A DNA stretch of 5,349 nt from the NCBI GenBank assembly GCA_964625755.1, contig CAZVBR010000037.1, positions 1-5,349 of the forward strand, written 5' to 3'. Below, one piece after another: positions 1 to 5,101 of the stretch. The first letter of the stretch is position 1. Each line of letters starts with the position of its first letter. Below the pieces are notes generated by a model. It searched no databases and was not told the origin of the DNA. It saw only the letters and a list, made by a program, of their open reading frames with translations. The translations under genes were made by a program, and so were the position numbers. Source of the stretch: CAZVBR01 sp964625755 (GTDB lineage: Bacteria > Patescibacteriota > Minisyncoccia > Phycocordibacterales > XYD1-FULL-46-19).

Positions 1-1108
1 CAGCTCCGGAACGGAACAGCGCCCCGTGCGGAAGCACCACCGCCATGGAGCCGTTGTCGGCCAGATGGTGGAGCATGTGGGTTACAAAGGCGTAGTCGGC
101 GGCGCTTTTTGGTGCCAGCCGACCGTATTGAGAGAATCGATCGTCATGGGCGAGCGCTGGGTCAGCATCACTCTTCCAGTGAGCGGAAAACGGCGGATTG
201 GCGACGATTGCCTCGGCTTTGAGCTCTGGGTGAGCGTCGTCGGTCAAGGTATTGCCCTGGCGGATCTCGAAGTTGGAGAAGTGAACCCCGTGCAAGATCA
301 TATTCATACGCGCCAGGTTGTAGGTTGTTGGGTTGAGTTCCTGGCCGTAGTAGGTGGACACTTCGGTAAACTCATCGAGACGCAGCAAAAGAGAGCCCGA
401 TCCGCAGGTTGGGTCATATGCGCTTTTGATGCGCTTTCTACCGTCTGTGACGATTCGTGCCAGAATTTTAGAGACTTGGGCTGGAGTATAGAACTCCCCG
501 CCCTTTTTGCCGGAACCAGCGGCAAACTCGCCAATAAGATATTCGTAGGCATCGCCGAGAAGGTCGTTGCCGTTTATATGGAAATCAATACCGGAAAGGT
601 GAGTCACGATCTCCACGACCACGTCATTTTTGTCGTTTTCCCGAGCACCGAGCTTAGTGGAGGTCAGGTCAACATCGTCAAACAGCCCCTTGAAGTCATC
701 TTCGCTCTCGGTACCGGCCGATGTTTGCTCAATGCTATTAAGAATATTCTTGAGGTCTTCGAGAATAAAAGTGCTTTGCCCTTCGACCTCCCCTTTTCCC
801 TTCTTAACAACGTACACAAAAAGCTCAGAGGGCCGCAGAAAGTATCCGAGATGATCGAGGCAGGCCTCTTTGATGTGCTCGATATACTTCTCCCCTTCGT
901 CGGTGCCTTCCTTAATATCCTCAAAGATGAAGTCCTCTTTGGCTAAGAGTTTTTCATTAATGTACTTCTTGAGTCGCTCAGAGAGGTATTTATAGAAAAT
1001 AAAGCCAAGAATGTAGTTCTTGTACTCGTCGGCATTCATCTTGCCCCGCAGTGTATCCGCCACTTTCCAAAGCTGGCGCTTGAGCTTTACCTTATCTTCC
1101 TCACTCAT
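1..1108 (-). CDS. hsdM: Type I restriction-modification system, N6-adenine methyltransferase subunit HsdM (N-terminal 369 residues, cut by the left edge)
   Basis: HsdM uses S-adenosylmethionine to methylate adenine in the target chosen by HsdS; with HsdR the complex also cleaves unmodified DNA. My translation from the ATG at 1108 is open through base 1. An HsdM-type N-terminal helical domain lies at about residues 10-150 (LWKVADTLRG near 14-23). The methyltransferase domain follows: GGEFYTP at 203-209 (motif X region), DPTCGSGS at 232-239 (SAM-binding motif I), GQELNP at 255-260 (acidic motif II), and NPPF at 304-307 (motif IV, the adenine-N6 catalytic tetrapeptide, bases 188-199). About 370 of the usual 500 or so residues are present. 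An in-frame TAA at 1145-1147 lies 12 codons upstream with no other ATG between, which supports the start. Only a weak AGGG sits 3 nt before it. HsdS and HsdR are not in the window and may lie to the left. Motif I has T and S where A and G are commoner, a mild variation. The gene looks intact. Confidence 0.96.
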   Translation of the reverse strand, partial: MSEEDKVKLKRQLWKVADTLRGKMNADEYKNYILGFIFYKYLSERLKKYINEKLLAKEDFIFEDIKEGTDEGEKYIEHIKEACLDHLGYFLRPSELFVYVVKKGKGEVEGQSTFILEDLKNILNSIEQTSAGTESEDDFKGLFDDVDLTSTKLGARENDKNDVVVEIVTHLSGIDFHINGNDLLGDAYEYLIGEFAAGSGKKGGEFYTPAQVSKILARIVTDGRKRIKSAYDPTCGSGSLLLRLDEFTEVSTYYGQELNPTTYNLARMNMILHGVHFSNFEIRQGNTLTDDAHPELKAEAIVANPPFSAHWKSDADPALAHDDRFSQYGRLAPKSAADYAFVTHMLHHLADNGSMAVVLPHGALFRSGA

Positions 1109-1115
1109 ATACCCT

Positions 1116-1144
1116 ATTCTGCCACAAATGGGCGGGGTTGACCA
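1116..1144 (-). promoter_or_regulatory. Weak candidate promoter for hsdM
   Basis: Reading leftward, TGGTCA (1139-1144) and CAGAAT (1116-1121) are separated by 17 nt, each matching four of six positions of the sigma-70 consensus. The -10-like box ends 7 nt before the hsdM ATG, so a transcript from it would have almost no leader. The matches are modest and could be chance. Confidence 0.25.
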
Positions 1145-1150
1145 TTAACG

Positions 1151-1179
1151 GGGCCTGGGTGAACTATTTTCTCAGGCCC
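1151..1179. repeat. 7-bp inverted repeat, 15-nt loop, upstream of hsdM
   Basis: GGGCCTG at 1151-1157 pairs perfectly with CAGGCCC at 1173-1179. It lies 43 to 71 bp upstream of the hsdM start codon. There is no T-run on either side, so a simple intrinsic terminator is unlikely. A protein-binding operator for a restriction-system controller is possible but unsupported by any controller gene in the window. Confidence 0.45.
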
Positions 1180-1366
1180 TCCCCGACTACCGGCCTCAGT
1201 CGTTCCTTGGTCTTTGCCATCACTTGCCGTCTGCCGCCAATGAGCGGGGTAAAGAAAATGCCGCCTCTTGTCGTGACGACCAAAAAGCCTTCGGCCAAGC
1301 AAAGACCGAACCGTTTGTTAATTTTCACGAGCAAAAACCCGAGAGAGCCGGAGATCCGGAGATCCG

Positions 1367-1381
1367 CCCCGAAGATCGGGG
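1367..1381. repeat. GC-rich 6-bp hairpin with AGA loop
   Basis: CCCCGA (1367-1372) and TCGGGG (1376-1381) enclose a 3-nt loop, a compact and stable hairpin. It lies about 83 bp beyond the SEC-C stop codon on the transcribed strand. It could halt or stabilise the 3' end of that transcript, but no U-tract follows. Confidence 0.4.
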
Positions 1382-1463
1382 TTGACCTTCCGGCCGGCCG
1401 TTCAAATCGATCCCTGACTGTTATCAACAGCCAGAGCCAGTAAAGCTATCTGCGGCAGTTAAA

Positions 1464-3020
1464 TTATTTTCCGCAACAATTTTTATACTTGCGGCCGGAG
1501 CCGCAGGGGCAGGGTTCATTGCGACCTATCTTTTTGGACGGCTCAGGTCGACCGTTTCTATATCGAACCGCCTTTTGAGACGATTCGATCTGACCATCTT
1601 CATTAAAATGATAGACATTGGAGAGCGTTTCGGTCGGCACATTGAGAGAAATACCGGCTTGGGCCAGAAACTTTTCGTACCGGACAAAAGGAGTCCGTTC
1701 ATACCGGCGCTTACCTTTGGCCCGGTAGGCCTCGTGTCCGTCCTGGAGTAACTTTCGCTCTTGAGTTGAAAATTCCTCCCAATCCGGATGCCTGCTTGGG
1801 TCATTATACTCCAAATATATCTGCCTTTGCTCAATCCCAAAATCGTACTGCGGATTAAGACGCAAAGCGGCATTAAACAGCTCTTCACCCAAGTCACCAT
1901 CGTTCTTATGAAAACAACAAATGGCGGCATTAGCGTATAACCGAAAAGCGCCGATAAACGGCATCCGGTCATCGGCCAGCATTTTGACCGTGTTTTTAAA
2001 CTGCTGGTAAGCATTCTCAAAATCAGCTTGAGCAAGATACTCACTGCCCTTCTCGGCCATTTTCAAATACTTGTCAAGTGAGGTTATGTCAAACCTATGA
2101 ATACTCTGCTCTGCCGGGATCTCTTTTTTCATTTGAGCCGGCGTTTTGCCCTTCAATCGCGAACGAGGTATGCGATTGGCAAAATCCATGGCGGCATTAA
2201 GAAGTTCCTCCATTCCTCCTTTTTGCACTTTAGTCTCCGGTTGTAAGCCGACCAGAACTTTATTGACAAACTCCACTCCGTAGCGCCGTTCGTTTTTGAC
2301 CCAGCTTTCAAACTGCTCCGCCGAAAAACACTTATTCATCCCCACTTGAGCCAGAGCTTGCCGAAATCGCTTCCGGGCCGACTCGTAGTCAAGATCCGAG
2401 TCCATCAACTCAATACCGTCCCCCTCATTCTCTTCTTTCTTGAGCCAGAAGTGGGTAGCTTCTCGAGCATCTATTACTCCTGATTTATCCTGAAGCAAAC
2501 TTTCTTTCAAACCGGGGCCGAGTTGAAACGGCCACATCATAAAGGTGTGCCCCACCCCGTAATACCGGCCGTTAACTGAAGCGATCCGGCCCCAAATTAT
2601 TATCTCCGGTGATAGACTTAAACTGGAATTTACATCATAAACGAATTTCTCTTCCCCGGTCTGGAGAGATCCAAGCCAAACCCCGCGGCCCCGCTCCGCC
2701 GCTTTGACCTCAAATAGTCCCGCTTCAAAGGAAAGTAGGTCTCGGTAGCGGTTCAGCTCCTGTTCACCCAGTTCCAACGGCTCGTTTTGGACAAAATACC
2801 GGAGACCGGTCTGTCCACCGAAAGCCGAGCTGCGGTGATCAAAAACCAGCCATTCCGAAAAATTTCCCAACACTTTTTCTTGCTCTTCTTCGCTTTCTAC
2901 AGACTCTAACAAGGTCTGCAACTCGAATTCTTGGGCGGCTTTATAGGCCGCTTTCGGATCACGCTTTACCCGCTCGGAAACCCAGTCTGATAATTTACCT
3001 AAAAAACCCTGAGGCAGCAT
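1464..3020 (-). CDS. SEC-C motif protein with TPR-like helical segment, function unknown
   Basis: This is a 518-residue, apparently soluble protein with no signal peptide or membrane segment. The C-terminus is a textbook SEC-C motif, CPCGSGRKYKNCC at 504-516. It has the zinc-ligand pattern CxC then CC (C504, C506, C515, C516), as in the tails of SecA and YecA; in those, the motif binds zinc and mediates protein contacts. Residues about 50-165 (FSEWLVFDHR near 54, LFEVKAAERGRGVWL near 102, GRYYGVGHTF near 151) resemble an N-terminal region I recall from other SEC-C proteins of unknown role; this is recognition from memory. Residues about 313-392 contain helix pairs of TPR character (YLAQADFENAYQQF, then LYANAAICCFHKN and LFNAALRLNP). 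The middle, 180-310, is charged and unassigned. The ATG at 3020 has no evident ribosome site. The gene is not coupled to either neighbour (gaps of 355 and 393 bp). Proximity to hsdM makes a defence or accessory role conceivable, no more. Confidence 0.9.
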   Translation of the reverse strand: MLPQGFLGKLSDWVSERVKRDPKAAYKAAQEFELQTLLESVESEEEQEKVLGNFSEWLVFDHRSSAFGGQTGLRYFVQNEPLELGEQELNRYRDLLSFEAGLFEVKAAERGRGVWLGSLQTGEEKFVYDVNSSLSLSPEIIIWGRIASVNGRYYGVGHTFMMWPFQLGPGLKESLLQDKSGVIDAREATHFWLKKEENEGDGIELMDSDLDYESARKRFRQALAQVGMNKCFSAEQFESWVKNERRYGVEFVNKVLVGLQPETKVQKGGMEELLNAAMDFANRIPRSRLKGKTPAQMKKEIPAEQSIHRFDITSLDKYLKMAEKGSEYLAQADFENAYQQFKNTVKMLADDRMPFIGAFRLYANAAICCFHKNDGDLGEELFNAALRLNPQYDFGIEQRQIYLEYNDPSRHPDWEEFSTQERKLLQDGHEAYRAKGKRRYERTPFVRYEKFLAQAGISLNVPTETLSNVYHFNEDGQIESSQKAVRYRNGRPEPSKKIGRNEPCPCGSGRKYKNCCGK

Positions 3021-3089
3021 AATGGTGTATTAATTAACAGAAAGATATATTACCTTGAAATCTCTCGACCTCTTAATCATAGTTCAATT

Positions 3090-3110
3090 CAGCTGTTTGA
3101 TAAATAGCTG
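3090..3110. repeat. 9-bp hairpin in the upstream region of the SEC-C gene
   Basis: The arms CAGCTGTTT (3090-3098) and AAATAGCTG (3102-3110) pair over nine positions, with one G-T wobble on the plus strand, around a GAT loop. It lies 70 bp upstream of the SEC-C start. Neither side has a T-run. It could be an operator or an mRNA leader hairpin. Confidence 0.4.
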
Positions 3111-3186
3111 CGACGCAAAGCAATTTAGAAAAGACAGGTAAATAGTTGCGGACCAGTCTTTAGGTTTTTTCTTTCTTCAATAAAGG

Positions 3187-3303
3187 ATCGGGGGTAGCCG
3201 TTGCTGTTAGTTTCGGAAACTAATACCATCCCCAACTAACAACTACCCACTCGGCCCGGAATTTTGGCTGCCAAACGACGCTTCGTCCTCACCTTATCCC
3301 GAT
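3187..3303. other. Nested inverted repeats with two mutually exclusive folds; candidate structured RNA or leader switch
   Basis: An outer helix, ATCGGG (3187-3192) with CCCGAT (3298-3303), encloses two inner elements. The first is a long imperfect stem: GGGTAG (3192-3197) with CTACCC (3243-3248), TTG (3201-3203) with CAA (3240-3242), and TTAGTT (3207-3212) with AACTAA (3234-3239). The same TTAGTTT (3207-3213) can instead fold locally with AAACTAA (3217-3223) around a CGG loop, so the two states exclude each other. The second element is a small hairpin, GACG (3277-3280) with CGTC (3284-3287). The complementarity is seen directly; that it is an RNA is inference. It could act in the 5' leader of the SEC-C gene, in the 3' region of the GH13 mRNA, as an independent RNA, or as a palindromic DNA repeat. 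No terminator T-tract accompanies either fold. Confidence 0.35.
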
Positions 3304-3409
3304 AAAGCCCGGAGAACAACTTGTTTTTCGCTCCAAATATCGCCCCAAGTTTGGAGGTAAGGTTAATTGGTGATGGTATAACAGCCCAGATATACCGGGC
3401 AAGCTTCAA
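3236..3409 (-). CDS. Doubtful small basic ORF, 57 codons, TTG start
   Basis: This frame begins with TTG 4 nt after the alpha-glucosidase stop and ends at a TAG. The predicted peptide is strongly basic (about 13 Lys or Arg), for example LYRDKVRTKRRLAAKIPGR at residues 35-53, and has no cysteine motif or membrane segment. There is no ribosome site before the TTG and no recognisable family. It overlaps the foldable region at 3187-3303, which argues that one of the two readings is wrong. It is listed because its codons read smoothly and its position immediately after the GH13 stop would suit translational coupling. Chance is the likelier explanation. Confidence 0.15.
   Translation of the reverse strand: MKLARYIWAVIPSPINLTSKLGAIFGAKNKLFSGLYRDKVRTKRRLAAKIPGRVGSC
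3375..3400. repeat. Two competing inverted repeats just downstream of the alpha-glucosidase stop
   Basis: GGTATA (3375-3380) pairs with TATACC (3391-3396), and GCCC (3384-3387) pairs with GGGC (3397-3400); the two helices interleave. They begin 14 bp beyond the GH13 stop on its transcribed strand. Without a following U-tract this is not a standard terminator, but it could form a 3'-end structure, even a pseudoknot. Confidence 0.3.
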
Positions 3410-3413
3410 TAGA

Positions 3414-5003
3414 TCAGATCTTCAGTATCAACCCTTCGTGGGGCAGAAGGAGGTTATCCAGAGAATTTTCCCGGTCGGAATTACTAGACAAGACGATCTG
3501 GGCCTCTTTAGGCAGAGAGTCAGTGTAGATCTGCTCTCCTTTGAAGTTCAGTATCACTAAATAGGTATCATTACCGGAACAGCGAGTATAAGACATAATG
3601 TCCGGGTGTTCCACCCTTGATCCCGGGTTGTAAGAGCCGTGTTTAAGAGCGGGTTCAGTGTTTCTGAGCTGGATTAACCTCTTATGCAACCACCACAAAG
3701 ACCGTTCATCTTGCTTCTCTGCTTTAACATTTTTGACCGGGTAATTTTTAGAAACCGGTAACCAGGGCTTAACTGAACTGAACCCGGCGTAGGGTTCGTC
3801 AGACCACTGCATCGGAGACCGAGACCGGTCTCGTCCCCGAAAATCTTGAGCCTCTTCAGCGGTGACAGATATGTTTTCCATACCCAGTTCCTCTCCGTAA
3901 TAGAGTAAAGCCACTCCCGGCAGGGTTAATAACAGGACCGCGGCCGTCCGAGCGGCTTCGGAACCGATGGCGCTGGCTAAACGGGGCAGATCATGGTTGC
4001 TCAGGACATAAAGCGGATGATCGTGGGATCTTAAACCGCTCTGAAATTCATCAACAAAATTTTGAAATTCAGTCGCGGACCATTCCATGAACATCAACTC
4101 TAAATTGAACGGAATACAGATCTCGTCTGGAACAGCCCGATAAAAATCCCAGTACAGTGCCGGTTGGGCCCGCTCCATCATCCAGGTTTCAAGCACTACT
4201 AATCGATCCGGATATTCCCCGGCGGTATCCACTATCTGTTGGATATAACTGAAGAAGTTTCCCGCGTCCCGGCTATATTTATGGATCACCTGCTCATACG
4301 GCATATCTCCGGCTTGAAGATCAGGATTCGGGGGGTCGTCGCGCAGCTGAAGATCTTTGCCCATTAGATCAACAGCATCTACTCGGAACCCGTCTATTCC
4401 TTTATCCAGCCAAAACCGCATCACCTCTGACATAGCCTGGCGAACTTCCGGATTTTCCCAATTCAGATCAGGCTGCTCTTTAGTAAAACTGTGCAGATAA
4501 TACTGCCCGGTCGGTTCGTGCCACTCCCATACCGAACCGCCGAACACGCTCAACCAATTATTGGGCAGGGAGCCGTCCGGTCCAGCATCCCGCCAGATAT
4601 ACCAATCTCTCTTAGGGTGATCTCTAGAAGTACAAGCTTGCTTGAACCAGGGGTGTTGATCGGAGCTATGATTAGGTACAAGATCGATGATCACCTTTAT
4701 ACCCCGCTTATGAGCTTCGGTGATCAACTCCTCCAGATCTTCCATCGTACCAAATAAAGGGTCCACTCCGCGGTAATCAGAGATATCGTATCCATAATCA
4801 ACCATCGGAGAGGGATAAAAAGGAGAGATCCACATTGCTTGCACCCCCAATCCTCCGCCTTGGCCGTCATTAAGATAATCCAGCTTTTGGGTAATGCCGG
4901 GCAGGTCTCCCACACCGTCCTCATTGGAATCCTTAAAACTACGCAAGTAAATGTGATACACTACTGCTCCATTAAACCAGGGCTGCTGGGATGTTAGGTT
5001 CAT
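3414..5003 (-). CDS. GH13 alpha-glucosidase (oligo-1,6-glucosidase/maltase type)
   Basis: This cytoplasmic glycoside hydrolase would release glucose from the non-reducing ends of short alpha-glucans. It has 529 residues with no signal peptide, slightly shorter than the usual 540-570. The barrel starts at once (YHIYLRSF near 16-23). The metal-binding loop DSNEDGVGD spans 25-33 and the -1 subsite segment DYGYD spans 69-73. Region I is DLVPNHSS at 107-114; the family signature QPDLN is at 177-181. Region II is GFRVDAVD at 205-212, with nucleophile D209 and R207. Region III is VVLETWM, with acid/base E272. Region IV is LSNHDLPR at 334-341, with H337 and D338. RDRSRSPMQW at 391-400 and a C-terminal beta domain from about 440 complete the fold. 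Ala210, next to the nucleophile, is typical of enzymes preferring alpha-1,4 bonds; Val there marks alpha-1,6 enzymes. Region III has Leu where many relatives have Gly before Glu. Trehalose synthase or a transferase activity is a less likely alternative. No sugar transporter or regulator gene is adjacent. Confidence 0.95.
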   Translation of the reverse strand: MNLTSQQPWFNGAVVYHIYLRSFKDSNEDGVGDLPGITQKLDYLNDGQGGGLGVQAMWISPFYPSPMVDYGYDISDYRGVDPLFGTMEDLEELITEAHKRGIKVIIDLVPNHSSDQHPWFKQACTSRDHPKRDWYIWRDAGPDGSLPNNWLSVFGGSVWEWHEPTGQYYLHSFTKEQPDLNWENPEVRQAMSEVMRFWLDKGIDGFRVDAVDLMGKDLQLRDDPPNPDLQAGDMPYEQVIHKYSRDAGNFFSYIQQIVDTAGEYPDRLVVLETWMMERAQPALYWDFYRAVPDEICIPFNLELMFMEWSATEFQNFVDEFQSGLRSHDHPLYVLSNHDLPRLASAIGSEAARTAAVLLLTLPGVALLYYGEELGMENISVTAEEAQDFRGRDRSRSPMQWSDEPYAGFSSVKPWLPVSKNYPVKNVKAEKQDERSLWWLHKRLIQLRNTEPALKHGSYNPGSRVEHPDIMSYTRCSGNDTYLVILNFKGEQIYTDSLPKEAQIVLSSNSDRENSLDNLLLPHEGLILKI

Positions 5004-5009
5004 ATCCTC

Positions 5010-5037
5010 ATTTTACTCTCAAATCCTTTCGTGTAAA
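5010..5037 (-). promoter_or_regulatory. Promoter of the alpha-glucosidase gene, possibly leaderless
   Basis: Reading leftward, TTTACA (5032-5037) matches five of six -35 positions and TAAAAT (5010-5015) matches five of six -10 positions, with a 16-nt spacer. The -10 box ends 6 nt before the ATG, so transcription would be expected to start at or beside the A of the start codon. The only Shine-Dalgarno-like bases, GAGG at 5006-5009, are 2 nt from the ATG, too close for normal use. Both facts fit a leaderless mRNA. Confidence 0.55.
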
Positions 5038-5050
5038 TGAATTGGCTGAT

Positions 5051-5072
5051 GAGTTCCAGAATTAATTGCAAC
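5051..5072. repeat. Possible left terminal repeat region of the IS30-type element
   Basis: The 98 bp between the alpha-glucosidase start and the transposase start must contain the left end of the insertion sequence. The stretch GAGTTCCAGAATTAATTGCA and the two following bases have the AT-rich, TTGCAA-containing look of IS30-family ends, but this is a guess from memory. The right end, which would prove it, is outside the window. Confidence 0.2.
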
Positions 5073-5101
5073 ATCTGATTAGCAGGTTAAGCTATTCAGA
5101 T
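5073..5101. promoter_or_regulatory. Hairpin ending exactly at the transposase start codon
   Basis: ATCTGA (5073-5078) pairs with TCAGAT (5096-5101), and TAGC (5080-5083) with GCTA (5091-5094). One T-T mismatch separates the two helices, and the 7-nt loop is AGGTTAA. The 3' arm is flush with the ATG at 5102, and the only ribosome-site-like bases (AGG, 5084-5086) are in the loop. Folding in the mRNA would be expected to hinder initiation; in DNA the palindrome could bind a repressor or the transposase itself. Confidence 0.5.

Larger units (their letters stand above)
1109..1463. other. 355-bp GC-rich gap rich in short inverted repeats; no gene recognised
   Basis: This lies between the SEC-C gene stop and the hsdM start. 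It is visibly richer in GC than its surroundings. It holds four clear inverted repeats: GGGCCTG with CAGGCCC (1151-1157 and 1173-1179), CGACT with AGTCG (1184-1188 and 1198-1202), CCCCGA with TCGGGG around AGA (1367-1381), and CTGTT with AACAG around ATC (1418-1430). It also has the palindrome CGGCCGGCCG (1391-1400) and a tandem pair of GGAGATCC (1350-1365). Reading frames of about 60 to 100 codons are open on both strands (for example 1138-1443 plus and 1164-1427 minus). They begin at TTG or lack a ribosome site, overlap one another, and resemble no protein I know. They are what GC-rich DNA gives by chance, though a decayed gene or an unknown structured RNA cannot be excluded. No U-tract terminator follows any hairpin. 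Confidence 0.5.
3021..3413. other. 393-bp gap between the GH13 and SEC-C genes, with several foldable elements
   Basis: On the transcribed (minus) strand this is downstream of the alpha-glucosidase stop and upstream of the SEC-C start. I see no tRNA, tmRNA, RNase P, SRP RNA or known riboswitch core. It contains the nested inverted repeats at 3187-3303, a 9-bp hairpin at 3090-3110, competing repeats at 3375-3400 and one doubtful small reading frame. The 200 bp nearest the SEC-C gene are AT-rich, as expected for a promoter and leader, but I cannot choose a convincing -35/-10 pair. On the plus strand a T-rich run at 3165-3177 follows only a very weak stem, so I do not call a terminator. Confidence 0.5.

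Noticed and set aside
26..946. 306-codon plus-strand reading frame
   Set aside because: It lies opposite the hsdM reading frame, which has unambiguous methyltransferase motifs across the same bases. The plus-strand translation resembles nothing and is a shadow.
1350..1365. Tandem GGAGATCC pair as a repeat array or iteron
   Set aside because: There are only two copies of 8 bp, with no further units and no replication gene, so it is too little for an array.
1138..1443. 101-codon plus-strand frame, with 62- and 87-codon minus-strand frames over the same bases
   Set aside because: They overlap one another, the 101- and 87-codon frames start at TTG, none has a ribosome site and I recognise no family. 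The stretch is reported as a gap instead.
1526..2044. 172-codon minus-strand frame inside the SEC-C gene
   Set aside because: It is out of frame with the SEC-C protein, whose zinc motif and TPR-like helices are encoded by the same bases.
3165..3177. T-rich run on the plus strand as an intrinsic terminator
   Set aside because: The preceding stem is only four or five weak pairs, mostly involving G-T, and no plus-strand gene lies upstream.
3187..3303. Known RNA gene (tRNA, tmRNA, RNase P RNA, SRP RNA)
   Set aside because: I looked for the T-loop GTTCGA core, tmRNA ends, the RNase P GAGGAAAGTCC core and the SRP GGAAGCAGCC-type tip, and found none on either strand.
3321..3560. 79-codon plus-strand frame
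   Set aside because: Much of it is antisense to the C-terminal end of the alpha-glucosidase and it has no recognisable content.
4491..4757. 88-codon plus-strand frame, and the 66-codon minus-strand frame at 4724-4924
   Set aside because: Both are alternative frames of the strongly conserved GH13 catalytic region.
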